DNA from: Liquidambar formosana
Lineage: Eukaryota; Streptophyta; Magnoliopsida; Saxifragales; Altingiaceae
Reading direction: 5' to 3'
Length of the DNA stretch: 64,000 nt
Assembly: GCA_039720395.1 (NCBI GenBank)
Contig: CM077832.1
Location: forward strand, 15,256,966 to 15,320,965
The notes beneath the pieces are model-generated. The model ran no database searches and was not told where the DNA came from. It saw only the letters and a program-made list of their open reading frames with translations. Position numbers and translations under genes: made by a program. Shown here in pieces: positions 54,301 to 64,000 of this stretch; position 1 is the stretch's first letter; each line of letters starts with the position of its first letter.

Positions 54301-54505
54301 GTTCAAGGATATCAGCTAAAGTTACTTGCTCTGCCATTCTGCTTATCGCAACCCTCCTAAGTCTGTTGGTGGTCGGAGATCGAGCCCAAACACAACCAAA
54401 TGCCGTTCTTGGTGTCGAATCAATCTTGCTGAGAGGAGAATGAGCGCGAATGAGTACTTCCCCCAATTTTAAAGTTTTCTTTTTCAAGTCTTTTACCCAT
54501 GTCAT
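51329..54505 (-). pseudogene. gag-protease-G-patch polyprotein of element C, two nonsense codons
   Basis: A single frame of about 1058 codons with TAG at 53570-53572 and TGA at 52076-52078. The likely start is the inner methionine before AEQVTLADIL, although the frame opens at 54505. A coiled-coil-like charged stretch is followed by the gag domain (KWYYALDPKVSDSWEQL, LDVTLRDLEMTRQKS), a zinc-knuckle-like CDFHQRIGHRTDNC near 53130-53175, protease site VDNGSALNV near 52450, block GRTWLHPLQAVPS, and G-patch segment (GMGLGKRGDG ... GLGY) near 51890-51960. At 53570 both A and B gags have glutamine. The stop at 52076 separates protease from G-patch. Confidence 0.86.
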
Positions 54506-55365
54506 ACCTTATCATCAAACCCTATCATGTTTACTAAATCTTCAAAGGTTCAATGACAGGTAGACCTCTCTTGTGAAGTCAGAAGCACCATCTCATCCTT
54601 GGCCCATTACAATGCTCTCATTTGGGATCCAAACCTCTTCCTTTTTTTGTTTTTTTTTTTTTTTTTTTTGGGTTTGGTCCCATTACAGATTTATCTCACT
54701 TTCCTCTCGCTGGGCTTTGGACGCAATGGTGCTTGGACTTCGGCCCAGCCTAGAAGGTTATGGCCATTTCGCATAGGTCCTAGTCCTTTACTACCAATAG
54801 GTCCACCTTGCATGTAAAATTCCTTTGTTCAAGCCCAAGACACACATCTTACCACTCTCTTGGACTATAGGCCTAACAGACTTTTATTTATTCATCCGAC
54901 GGGCCTAGGTCCAATTACATTGTCGCACAATCTTCCCTCAAATGAGCTCGAACTTAGAAAATCCACATTAAAGTGGGCCTCGTCCCATACCCGTGCTAAA
55001 AAATGAATGCAATCATGACATGCGATGCAACACACATTCACACAAGGATAGGTAAGAGCCTCGGGGGTTACTAGTGTGGTGGGTCAGAATGGGGTGTCTC
55101 CTCCAAGGGTTACCCAGGCTAAGGTACTCAAAGAGCAACCCGTTAACGTACTCGCTAACTTATCACAGGTTAGCGGCACAGGCCATGGGCTGATGGTGCT
55201 GAGCCGAGTTGCCCATAAGATCGAGTGGATCCCGGGTCTCTAATCAGACTTCCATCGAGGGGTAATGAGGTGCCAAGGTCGTGCGTGTGTGCAATTGTGG
55301 TTTCCCTCAATTAAAATTTCTTATTAATTAAAGCCAACAAAATACTTCGGAATCTAACTCTCTAT
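54506..55365 (-). other. Leader of element C
   Basis: Untranslated leader. A T run lies at 54650-54670. From about 55070 to 55365 it is closely similar to the leader of B (about 34000-34286), including the block around GCAACCCGTTAACGTACTC. Confidence 0.65.
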
Positions 55366-55382
55366 CCCCAGTGGAGTCGCCA
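55366..55382 (-). other. Primer binding site of element C (tRNA-Arg)
   Basis: Plus strand CCCCAGTGGAGTCGCCA, one base from the 5' LTR, matches the 3' end of plant tRNA-Arg(ACG) as recalled. Identical to the site of A. Confidence 0.75.
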
Positions 55383-55383
55383 A

Positions 55384-56810
55384 TGTGCGCGCCGCGTCCT
55401 GAACCACGCCGGCTCAGGAGTACGCCGCTAACCACGGGTGTGATTAGGGCGGAGAGGGAGTCGCCACCCGGTTTGGCCCCGGGAACCGATTGACCCCTAG
55501 CAAGAGGCCCACTCGTCATTACCCAAAGAATCAAGGTTCGGAGTTAAGGTACGTTGTTGGGAAGGTGTTAGGCACCCGACAACGCCCGGCTAAATCCGGC
55601 CTCCACACGCATTTTGTTGGCTTTAATTAACGAGAAATATTAATTGGGTTTAACCCTATTCATGTGACAAATATATCAAACGACTATGGCACACAGGATG
55701 ACATTACATGAATAAAAATATGCAAATAACTAACTAAACAGAAGATAAAAATTAATAGACAGAATAAACAGTAGCTATGAAAGGAGAAGAAGGAGAAGAA
55801 GGAGAAGGATTCGTCACTACCTGCAACAAAAGGGGTTAATATAGCATCTTAAATAGGCGTACGCATAAAAATAAGGTGCGTACGCACCTTTAATTTATGC
55901 GTACGCACGTTTCATGGCAGATTCGAAAATAACAAAAACATGCTGAAATTGCCCATGCTATTCCACTCTAGATTAGAAAACCCTAAATTGCATATAAATG
56001 TCCCGTCATGCCATTATTCCACCCTAAGTCTAATCATGGATTTATGCACTTTAAACATTATGCCGATTAACATGTAAAGACGTATTTAAATGATACTCAA
56101 CATGCTAAAACATAATACGAAGTGTAGATCCGGTCATGCAACATTTAATTGAGGACACTTGGATGAATCTGAAATCATGGCATTCAATGAAAATATGCAT
56201 GATAGAAGATATATTTGGAGGAATAATTAGCGATCATTCAAACATTCAAGGAAATGAATCATAAAAAGATGTTACCCTCAGGTTTGGGTGAATCCCAATG
56301 AATGCGCTAACAAGAATCTCTTCTTCAAGCCTCCGTAATCGCAGCCGCCGCCTTTTGGGTTTTTAGGTTAAGAGTCCTTAGGGTTTGTGGAGCTTTCAAA
56401 GTGGTGGTGGCCAAGGGATCCCCTTAACATATGAGAAAGTAGTCTTTATATAAGCAAGGTATTAGGGTTTTGGTGGTAGGTAGATTAGGGTTTCTGGCTT
56501 CTCCAGCCGTCACAGGTTGGATCAAGGCAAGTTCGATCCATATAAGGTAATAGAGGGAAATGGAGGGAAGATTCGAATTCTGGAAAATAACCTACATACG
56601 CACAAATGGAATGTGCGTACGCACATTAGGATACTGCGTACGCATAAAGGGTTGGACTGGGCTTCTCAACTCTTTGGGCCAGGCTACGGCTGCGATCACA
56701 TTAGCTTTTCGAGGATTGCTTGTTAGTTATTCGATTTGGGTCACCCTTCATCATTGGGCTTAACGAGGTGGATTTGAAATATTTAGGCGGTACAAAATGG
56801 GGTGTTAACA
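55384..56810 (-). repeat. 5' LTR of element C
   Basis: 1427 bases, TGTGCGCGCCGCGTCC to GGGGTGTTAACA. It differs from the left LTR by a few substitutions and a 9-base GAAGAAGGA-type length change near 55790. TATA box at 56443-56453 (minus strand), palindromes at 55857-55910 and 56590-56648. Confidence 0.93.
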
Positions 56811-56815
56811 ATAAC

Positions 56816-58783
56816 CTTATTCCATGTTTTTGGGGTCAAGAAACAATGTGGTGGTGTGGGTTTTGAAGAAAAATGGCCATAACATAGTGTTTTAGAAATT
56901 GCAAATTTTTGGGTTGTTTAAATCCAAATCTTTGAGCCACAAAACCCCTATGATTTTATGAGTTTTTCTGAGAACCATTTATATAATCTTGTAGAGGGAT
57001 TGGCAAGCTTTCATTTGGCTTTTGAATCATCGAATTTGGTTGAGAAACGAAGAAGAAAAGTTAGAGAGAAGTTGACCCGTTTGTAACAGAACCAATTTGG
57101 GTTTCTAGGTGCAACCCGTCCCAAGGTTGGAGATGATGGTGTTCTAATCCCGTGCACCTATTGTGTTCCCATGCTTTTGAAGACCTTAGGTTGATCCGAT
57201 GGACCCCACCTTTGACCTTTTGCCTCACATTAGTGGGCCCCACCTTGTGGGACCTTTGTTGACCAGATTTGACCAAAGGTTGACCAATTTTGACTTTGGG
57301 CTTATTTTCCTATTTTCTAAAATTCTGAAAAATACCAAATAAACTCCAGAAATTAGAGAAAAATTCCAAATAAATAGAAAAATTATTTCAAAAATTATAT
57401 TGACATTTCAAGACCCATGTTGACCAAGTTGACTTCATTTTGACCATATTTGACTATTTGTCCAATTTTCTATTTTCTCAAAAAAAAATACTATAAAATT
57501 ACAGAAATTTCACATAAATTATAAAAAATGTTCTAAAAATTATTGTGACCTATTGGGACCCTAGCCTAACCCTAGAAAGGCCTTGGATAATTAATTTGAG
57601 CATATTTCATTATTTTATTTGATGTAGAAACCTTAAATATCGTGCATGTGCAATATCATCACATTTTGGTCAGTCCTCGTGAGGACCTTAGGGCGCATTA
57701 TTATTGCATTGACATCATTGGTGTTGTCACACGTGGAGACTTTGGATTAGCTTTGCTAGCGAACCGACGTAGGAATTGTGACTCTCTTCTTATGATATAA
57801 ATTGTTTTATCAAGTATAATTTTATAAATTAATGATGGATTTTAGCTTTAAATTGAGAATATGATACATGGAATATAGCATGACGTGTGATGTTATTTTA
57901 ATTGTGAAATCTGAGGCATATTGGTTATTGCAAAATGATTACTTATGAAAATTGCTTAGAACGTGTTATTTAGAAATATTGTTTAAAACCATGCCTCACA
58001 TGATTATGAAATGCTTTTGGCTTTATGCAAATATTTGGTTCATAGTATTATTTTGTGGAGACCATGGGTCTCGAATTGTATCACGTGGGTTATGGCCTAT
58101 GGTCCTTGGTTGAGAATACTCCCAGAAGTGAGCAAGTACAGGTTGCGGATCCTTGGGTGAAAGCCCCAAAACCCTCAAGGAAGAATCTTATGGTGTGGCT
58201 ATTTTCGTGCTTGGCTAGCGCTAAGGGCTGGTTAGCCTTAGAGTCAGCGACACGTGATATAGTTCTTGACCCCCTGTTTTGGGGTAAGAACGGATGTTGG
58301 ATAAACCATGGTTTTGGAAATGATGTTTGGATATGGAATGAAAACCCACACTTAATCTATTGGAAAACATGTTTACTACTCTATAATCTTAAAACTGTTT
58401 GCTTTAATATCCCTTGTATCAACATTATATTATTAGTTGAGAAGTCATATATATTCCTATTGGGCTTTGTAGCTTATCCTTGCATTCCATACAGATTCTC
58501 AGGTAGAGGTTGAGAGTTCACCGTAGGCGAATGCCTGGTTGTATGGATTTGAGGTTAAACGTTAGTGTGGCATAATAATGTTAGTTGTATGCCCTATAGC
58601 CAATCATAGAGATAATGCTTTAGGGATAAAGAACAATCGTAGGATTTCATTTATTGTATGTCACATTTATTATTTAATTTAATAAAAGGGCTTTTCTATC
58701 ATGTTTATTCTATTCTTTATATTTACATGATATGTCCATAAAGTTAGAGTTGAGAATATGAAATCACAAGGTGTTGTGATTAT

Positions 58784-58819
<36 letters not shown>

Positions 58820-60675
58820 ATACTAAACTCTTAAATCATTCCTAGTTGAAGGTTCACTATGATGGACAATAATGAACCATAGGACTAGCACATGTTAGAT
58901 TAGCTCTTTAGGAGGATAGCTAGTCTCTAAGCTATTTGTGTGGAGACACTATAACCAATATGTGGGTGCTTGTTGTATTAATAAACAATTACACTAAATG
59001 TGACCAAAGTCATGAGATCAACTAAATGGAGTTTTACCTGCCTGTCAATCAGTTTCTCATAGTTGCAGTGGTACAAGTAATCCTTGGACCTGAGGCACCA
59101 CAGTTGTCTTATGCATGGAGCTTTAAAAATTTGATAATACTAACTGTTTATCCCTATGGGGTTTGCAAGGGTGTTCATTGGCTCTACTATTACACGTATG
59201 AAGGTATGTGTGTGATCAATAAGGAATCCATCACTTCTAGTAATAGGGAGAGAATGTTCTCATAAGAACACTCATAAATATAACTCATGTGAATCTGTGG
59301 CCACAGTATGAGGATGATCATCCTCAAGGGTATTCATGGTGCATCTTATGAGTTGATATTTTGGGTAGGTTCATAAATGTATTGAGCTAGGGACTTGACA
59401 GACTTCCATGTCCTATTAGTTCAAACAGAGACATTGTGTATGATGGAGGGATGTAATTTTGACCTTAAACGGTAACTGAAGGGTTCTTTGTTCGATAATT
59501 ATTCACCTCATTTAGGATCACACCATGAGCCATTGCTAGATGTTACTCATGGTTAGTAGAAACCCTAATTGATATAAGTGAGTTATAATCAATTAGGGAA
59601 TTGGAAGGTGTTCCAATTAGACCCTTAATGGAAAGTGTTCCATTAGGCACTCCATATGACATTGAGTACCACTACCTACTACTAAATGTTGCGAACCCAA
59701 TGGGCCACACACCAAAGATGCAAAGGGGAATTTAAAGTTGTGATAGAAAGGGCAATAGTGTATAAGAATAGTTCTTGAGGGCCATACTTGCATTAGATGT
59801 AAATAGGAGGGCTTATTGTGCAATTTAGGAAATTGCAAATCCCACACAAAGTGGGATTCCTCCCCATGGCCGGCCCTCCTTGGTGTGCTATATAAAGCAC
59901 ACTAGCATATGCCTTGCAAACATAAGCAACACTCCACTCTCTCTCTAGGCCGAATATGAGAAGTCTCTCTCTCTCTCTTCTTATTCTCCTTCTCTAGCAA
60001 TTTCTAAAGAGAATTAGAAGACAACTCGAAGGCCTTTGCTAGGTGTGGATACCATGGAGGCAGTGCACTTGTGCTGCTCGTATCTGCTCGTTCAAGGATT
60101 ATTCATTGCTGTCCAGAAATTCAAAGCTTGGAGTTTGAAGATTTAAATTAACTGTAAGTGCTCTAACCCTTCTTCTAGTTAGGGTTTTATGTTTTGTATG
60201 AACCACAATCAGATTCATGAGCTTTAAGGAATTGTATTATGATTTTTGTTTATCATTATGTTCCGCTTTGTAGTTTCTCTCTACAACAATTCCTTACAAA
60301 TAACATGATCTTGAATATTTGTAGATGCATGGGCATGGCATCTAGCATATGGCATTATCATTATCATTATTATTTTGATATGGAGACTTGATTTTAACCT
60401 ATATATCAGGGATGTTGGCATTGATATTTGGGGTTCACGTGAACACTTACTATTATAGGCATAATGTATAAGCACGACATTTCATTTTTTTTTTTTTTTT
60501 GATGTTATTGATGAGCTGATACAATCTTTATTATCAAAATTATTTATTAAAAAAAAAATACACGTAAATCTTTGATCAAGTCTTTCGCCAAATTTTTATT
60601 CTCTGATTTATCCACATGTACAGCTTTTCCACATTGACTTTTCAACACTGGGACCCTCTGGGTCGGGGTGTTACA
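56816..60675. mobile_element. Right part of an interrupted LTR (K)
   Basis: The DNA from 56816 to 58578 and from 60304 to 60675 ends with GGGTCGGGGTGTTACA, an ending typical of Ty3-gypsy LTRs. It contains GTTGACC-type repeats (57240-57460), a price-tag-like region and no coding frame worth calling. Element C sits in its left side and solo LTR J inside it. If K is an LTR, its left end must lie before 37785, and I could not find it, so the call is tentative. Confidence 0.4.
58579..60298 (+). mobile_element. Solo LTR J
   Basis: Starts TGTTAGTTGTATGCCC and ends CAATTCCTTACA, 1720 bases, flanked by perfect AATAA duplications (58574-58578 and 60299-60303). A TATA box (GCTATATAAAGC) is at 59888-59899 with a CT-rich leader after it, so the LTR reads on the plus strand. 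A TA microsatellite lies near 58791-58817. There is no internal region. The start looks copia-like, but the family was not tested. Confidence 0.75.
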
Positions 60676-60730
60676 AGAAAACCATATGCTGAAGAACCAA
60701 AAGCACTTCAGCACGTACTTAAACCTCTTA

Positions 60731-61077
60731 GGCTATGTTTGTTATAAGGGAATGATGGAGGGAATGGAATGATGATTTCAATCTCCAAAAAAAAGTAAAT
60801 GTTTGGTTGTACAAGGGAATAGAATGGCTATTTCTTTGCGAGGGTCTATTCCCTTCAATGAGAGAATAGCCATTCCTTCCTAAACCAAAAAGAATGGCTA
60901 TTCCCACCTTTCAATGAGTAAAAATTATTAAAAATGAGTCCCACCAATGCTTTTTCATTCCATTCCTATCCCTTACCAAACATTAGGATGAAATTTCCAT
61001 TCCCATTTTTATTCTCATTCTTATTTCATTTCATTTCCACTCCCATTCCTTTCTATTCTCTCAAACCAAACGCAGCC
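60731..61077. mobile_element. Tourist-like MITE H
   Basis: TIRs GGCTATGTTTG and CAAACGCAGCC, flanked by TTA (60728-60730 and 61078-61080), the target site of PIF/Harbinger MITEs. 347 bases, GGAATGG/CCATTCC-rich, non-coding. Its ends resemble those of G. Confidence 0.8.
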
Positions 61078-61275
61078 TTATTGAAACCTCTGGAACTTAT
61101 CTCAATCTCTAGATTTCAGTTCAACTAGTCTTTTCAAAACTTTTTTTTTTATTTTTAATTTCCCAAATGCCTTAGACTAATCTCCTTACCCAATTCTAAA
61201 GTTTTGGCTTCTTCTTAAATAAATTTGATTATGTTGGCTATCCCTTCTATCTGTCGTACACTGAACAATCACTAA

Positions 61276-62272
61276 GGCAGTGTTTTGTTCAGGGAATGGG
61301 AATCTCATACCTAAGAATAGCACATTACTTTGGAATGGGAATGCTATTAACATTCGCCATTCTCTCGTTTAGTACACTAGGTAATGGGTGATAGGATTCC
61401 TTCAAACATTCCCACAAACATGTTTGCTTGGGTCAAGAAAGTGATTCCAAAGTGTATGAAATTCCAACACTACCCATCACTCTTTAACACCCAACACCCA
61501 CCCAATAAATGCCCTAATCACCATCATCTCCTTCTCCAATGAAATCCATAACCAGCCATTACCCATTCTTCCATACTGTTGCTGCTTCTTCTCTTCATCA
61601 TCTTCTTCTTCTTCTTTGTTTTCTTCTTCTTTCAAAGAGATTGGATTAGCGGGGAAGAGGAGAGCGCCATCGCAGAGGTGAGCAAAGAGAGATAGGATAG
61701 TGTTCTGCTATAGAGGTGGGCGAGCATAACAAAATCGTGGGACTTCGGATTCAAATAAGGCAGTGAGAGGTAAACGACAGTGGAGACGAGATTCAAAACG
61801 ACTGAATTAAAATCGAATCGATTGAAACCCCAATCGTGAAGATCAAACCCCAACCGTAAAGATCAATCGGCCATAAACTACTATCGTCGGAGGTTCAATC
61901 AAACACGAACCGTAAAGATCAAGGGCTCCTAAACACAGCATCTGGAAACTCAGCTACTATCGATCTTTGACTCTTATGCCGATCTCTCCAACATCGCCAG
62001 CATCCTACTCCTTGATTCCAAGGCCGCTGTCAAAGAACACATCAAGCTCCACCATATCGCTTTAGATTTACCCATCTCTCACCGGCGAGGTTGGAGTTCT
62101 GTCCCGGCGATCAAATCGGCTTCGTTGTGTGTGAGATCGTGTTTTGGGGTTTGAAAAGGGACATAAGAAGGAAATATGAATTTTTTATTGGTAAATAAAG
62201 GGGCACGCTCGTTATTATGTTTTATTATAAAAGCCATTCCCGAGAGTCCAAATACAAACCCACATTGGATGT
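61276..62272. mobile_element. Left part of a Tourist-like element I, interrupted by F
   Basis: Starts GGCAGTGTTTTGTTCAGGG after TAA (61273-61275). The expected complementary right end is not reached before LTR F begins at 62273 and probably lies beyond the window. The interior (61500-62260) has CTTCTT tracts and no convincing coding frame. Confidence 0.5.
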
Positions 62273-64000
62273 TGTCACACCCCATTTTTGTCACTGTAAC
62301 TAGGACATATCATTTCATGTAGGATTTTGAGTTCTTTTTTAGTCTAGTCTTTTGAATTGAGTTTCTATGGCATTGAATATCATGTGTATGAATTTTGAAG
62401 TGATTTGGAGTTCATTTCAATAGTCAATAAGAACTTTTGCGACTTTAAGGGCATAATCGTCCTTTAAGTCGTATATTTTCCATTTGACCTTGAAATGAAT
62501 CCCGAGTCATTCCCTCGAGTTCATATGAGTACATAGAGTCTATATATAGGTTCAATTTCATGAATTAATGGTTTAAGATCAATTCGGCTCATAATGGTTT
62601 GGGTTAGCTAAAAGACCCTTTCGTGGTTTGCTCAAATTGACTCACAAGACCCACTCAATTTTCTATCATTTAACTTCAATTGGGCTTTATTTACATCCCA
62701 AGTATGTTTAAAAAGATCTAATTTCGATTGGGAAAGCATTCGGTTCGACCTTGTGTACAAACCCAAGCTTAGCGACGGTGAGACATCATGGTTAACCACC
62801 TTTGTAAAACCCAACCATGCACCCATAGTTAAGTATTTTTGTCCTAAAATGCTTAAGAATGTGTTCCCCTTCGAAACACGGTTGTTTTAGCTTTTATTTC
62901 ATCAAAATCAGACTTAATTTGACCATTTTAGGACTTCTAAAGCGAGTAGGAGTCAAAACCGGTGTGAAATAGAAGAGCCCCTCGGGTAACCGTCCAGGGC
63001 TGGATGATCAGCCGTCCAAGACCAGACGGTTAACCGTCCGGGGCTAGTTGGTCACCCAACGACTCCGTCCTTAACTAGGTTTCTGACTCTTCTCTCCCTC
63101 TTTTGACGGTTTCCTCCGCCATTACAACTTGTTTTCTTTTAGGATTGTGTAAGTTTGAGTTGTTTGAGCACCAAGAGAGTCTCTAATAGCACTAGGATCA
63201 TTATCTAATGAATTAATCTTAGCCATTGGTTTAAGGGGATAGTTCTCTATATAAAGGACATGATATTCAGCACATGGGGGAGGTTAATTGCACTTTACAC
63301 TTAGAGAGAGAGGGAGCTACGAGTTTGGAGAGTTAGAAAGACATCAAGAGGAGGCTCTTCAACCCTAAGCAAGCAAGAGAACAAGGAGTTTAAAGACAAG
63401 GAAGGTTCTACAAGAGGTAAGCACTCCTTTTGAATGCTGAATATGGGTTTTTCTCCTTCTCCTTCTCTTTCTTCTTCTTCTTCTATGATAGTTCTAGTGC
63501 ATAATGTAACTCCACATAATAGGTTAATTCAATGCTTTTATAATGTGATATGAATGATTTTGAGATGATTTATGGCTTTATATGCTGGATAATCCCTGGT
63601 TTACTAAGGATTTGAAAGTATTATCTCTTCTACCCTCTTAAATCATGCATAGTTCACATGTCTAGGTTGCTGTGATAATTGTCATGAGTTGATGCTCCTG
63701 TTAGTTAATATATATGATATGAATAATATTCATGATGATTTGAGCATGTGTTAGAGTCGTCTCATAGGTTTTAATGCATAGCTGTGAAATTAGGGTTTCG
63801 ATAACCCTAAAATCACACAAGTTTTATACAGCATGTTTAGTTTAATTCTGTGAGTTGTTTCTCATCATAGTCACCCTATATATGCTGCATATAGTTGAAT
63901 CATGCTAGGTTTGCATTCATATATAGGAATTTGTAGGTTTTTTTGAGATATTATCCTTTTCTAAGGATAATTATCATCTTTGTTAAGTAGGGTTTTGTAT
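62273..64000 (+). mobile_element. A-family LTR F, opposite orientation, cut by window end
   Basis: Starts TGTCACACCCCATTTTTGTC, the reverse complement of the LTR A end, and follows LTR A to the window edge with more divergence than the A pair. It has the palindrome array at 62980-63060 (CGTCCAGGGC, GACGGTTAACCGTCC), TATA box CTATATAAAGG at 63247-63257 and donor-like CAAGAG/GTAAGC near 63417. Whether it is a solo LTR or the 5' LTR of a whole element cannot be seen. Confidence 0.85.

Larger units (their letters stand above)
37790..56810 (-). mobile_element. Full-length Tat/Ogre-type retrotransposon C with solo LTR inside
   Basis: LTRs at 37790-39207 and 55384-56810 are flanked by perfect ATAAC duplications (37785-37789 and 56811-56815). 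Minus-strand order: 5' LTR, tRNA-Arg primer site, leader, gag-protease-G-patch (54505-51329), pol (51342-47974). Plus-strand order: PMD gene (40265-46022) and second gene (46476-47816). A 50-base tandem array lies at 39477-39850 and solo LTR D at 40633-43935. Only three stop codons interrupt the minus-strand genes and the plus-strand genes look intact, so C is the best-preserved element here. Confidence 0.93.

Noticed and set aside
60261..60288. Right end of solo LTR J at CTCTACAACA
   Set aside because: That end gives no target duplication; the end at 60298 gives a perfect AATAA.

Overview
The window is nuclear DNA of a flowering plant, most likely intergenic heterochromatin. No host gene, tRNA, rRNA or CRISPR array could be supported. 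Almost everything to the right of about 4.9 kb is transposable element, nested up to four deep. The plant assignment rests on Tat/Ogre-type Ty3-gypsy retrotransposons (second archaeal-type RNase H, G-patch segment, primer site matching plant tRNA-Arg), on plant mobile domain (PMD) genes, and on Stowaway- and Tourist-like MITEs. Species is not claimed.

Layout. 1-4913: AT-rich DNA with no recognisable feature. 4914-36317: a PIF/Harbinger-like TIR element (G, target duplication TGA) holding a long-TIR element (5041-6336) and a solo LTR (E, 7062-36256, TSD CATAG). Inside E are a Stowaway-like MITE (8350-8622) and element B (9223-35787), a gag-only non-autonomous Tat element. Inside B sits element A (13301-33599, TSD ATGCC), a full-length Tat element of about 20 kb. 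36321-37784: a LINE-like 3' end and unassigned DNA. 37790-56810: element C (TSD ATAAC), a second full-length Tat element, with a solo LTR D (40633-43935, TSD GCGTA) inside one of its introns. C lies in an interrupted older LTR (K, right end 60675) that also holds solo LTR J (58579-60298, TSD AATAA). 60731-61077 and 61276-62272 are Tourist-like elements. From 62273 to the window end an A-family LTR (F) starts in the opposite orientation.

A and C both carry gag-pro and pol on the minus strand. Both also carry, on the plus strand between the end of pol and the 3' LTR, two extra genes reading towards pol: a multi-exon PMD gene and a second gene resembling the DUF7745/PMD-like family. In C the PMD gene can be read as six in-frame exons (534 residues, all introns phase 0) and the second as two exons (395 residues). 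The A copies are broken.

The strongest unexplained signal is regulatory. Each LTR family has its own palindrome array a short distance upstream of its LTR TATA box (CGTACG-cored in C and B, GACGG/CCGTC-type in A, GGCGGCTAGCCGCC in D). The same family-specific palindrome recurs upstream of both antisense genes of that element. This looks like a private cis-element shared by the LTR promoter and the promoters of the element's own PMD-type genes, possibly a self-recognition or anti-silencing system. That function is inference. Decay is mostly by nonsense changes compatible with C-to-T transition, as expected of heavily methylated DNA.
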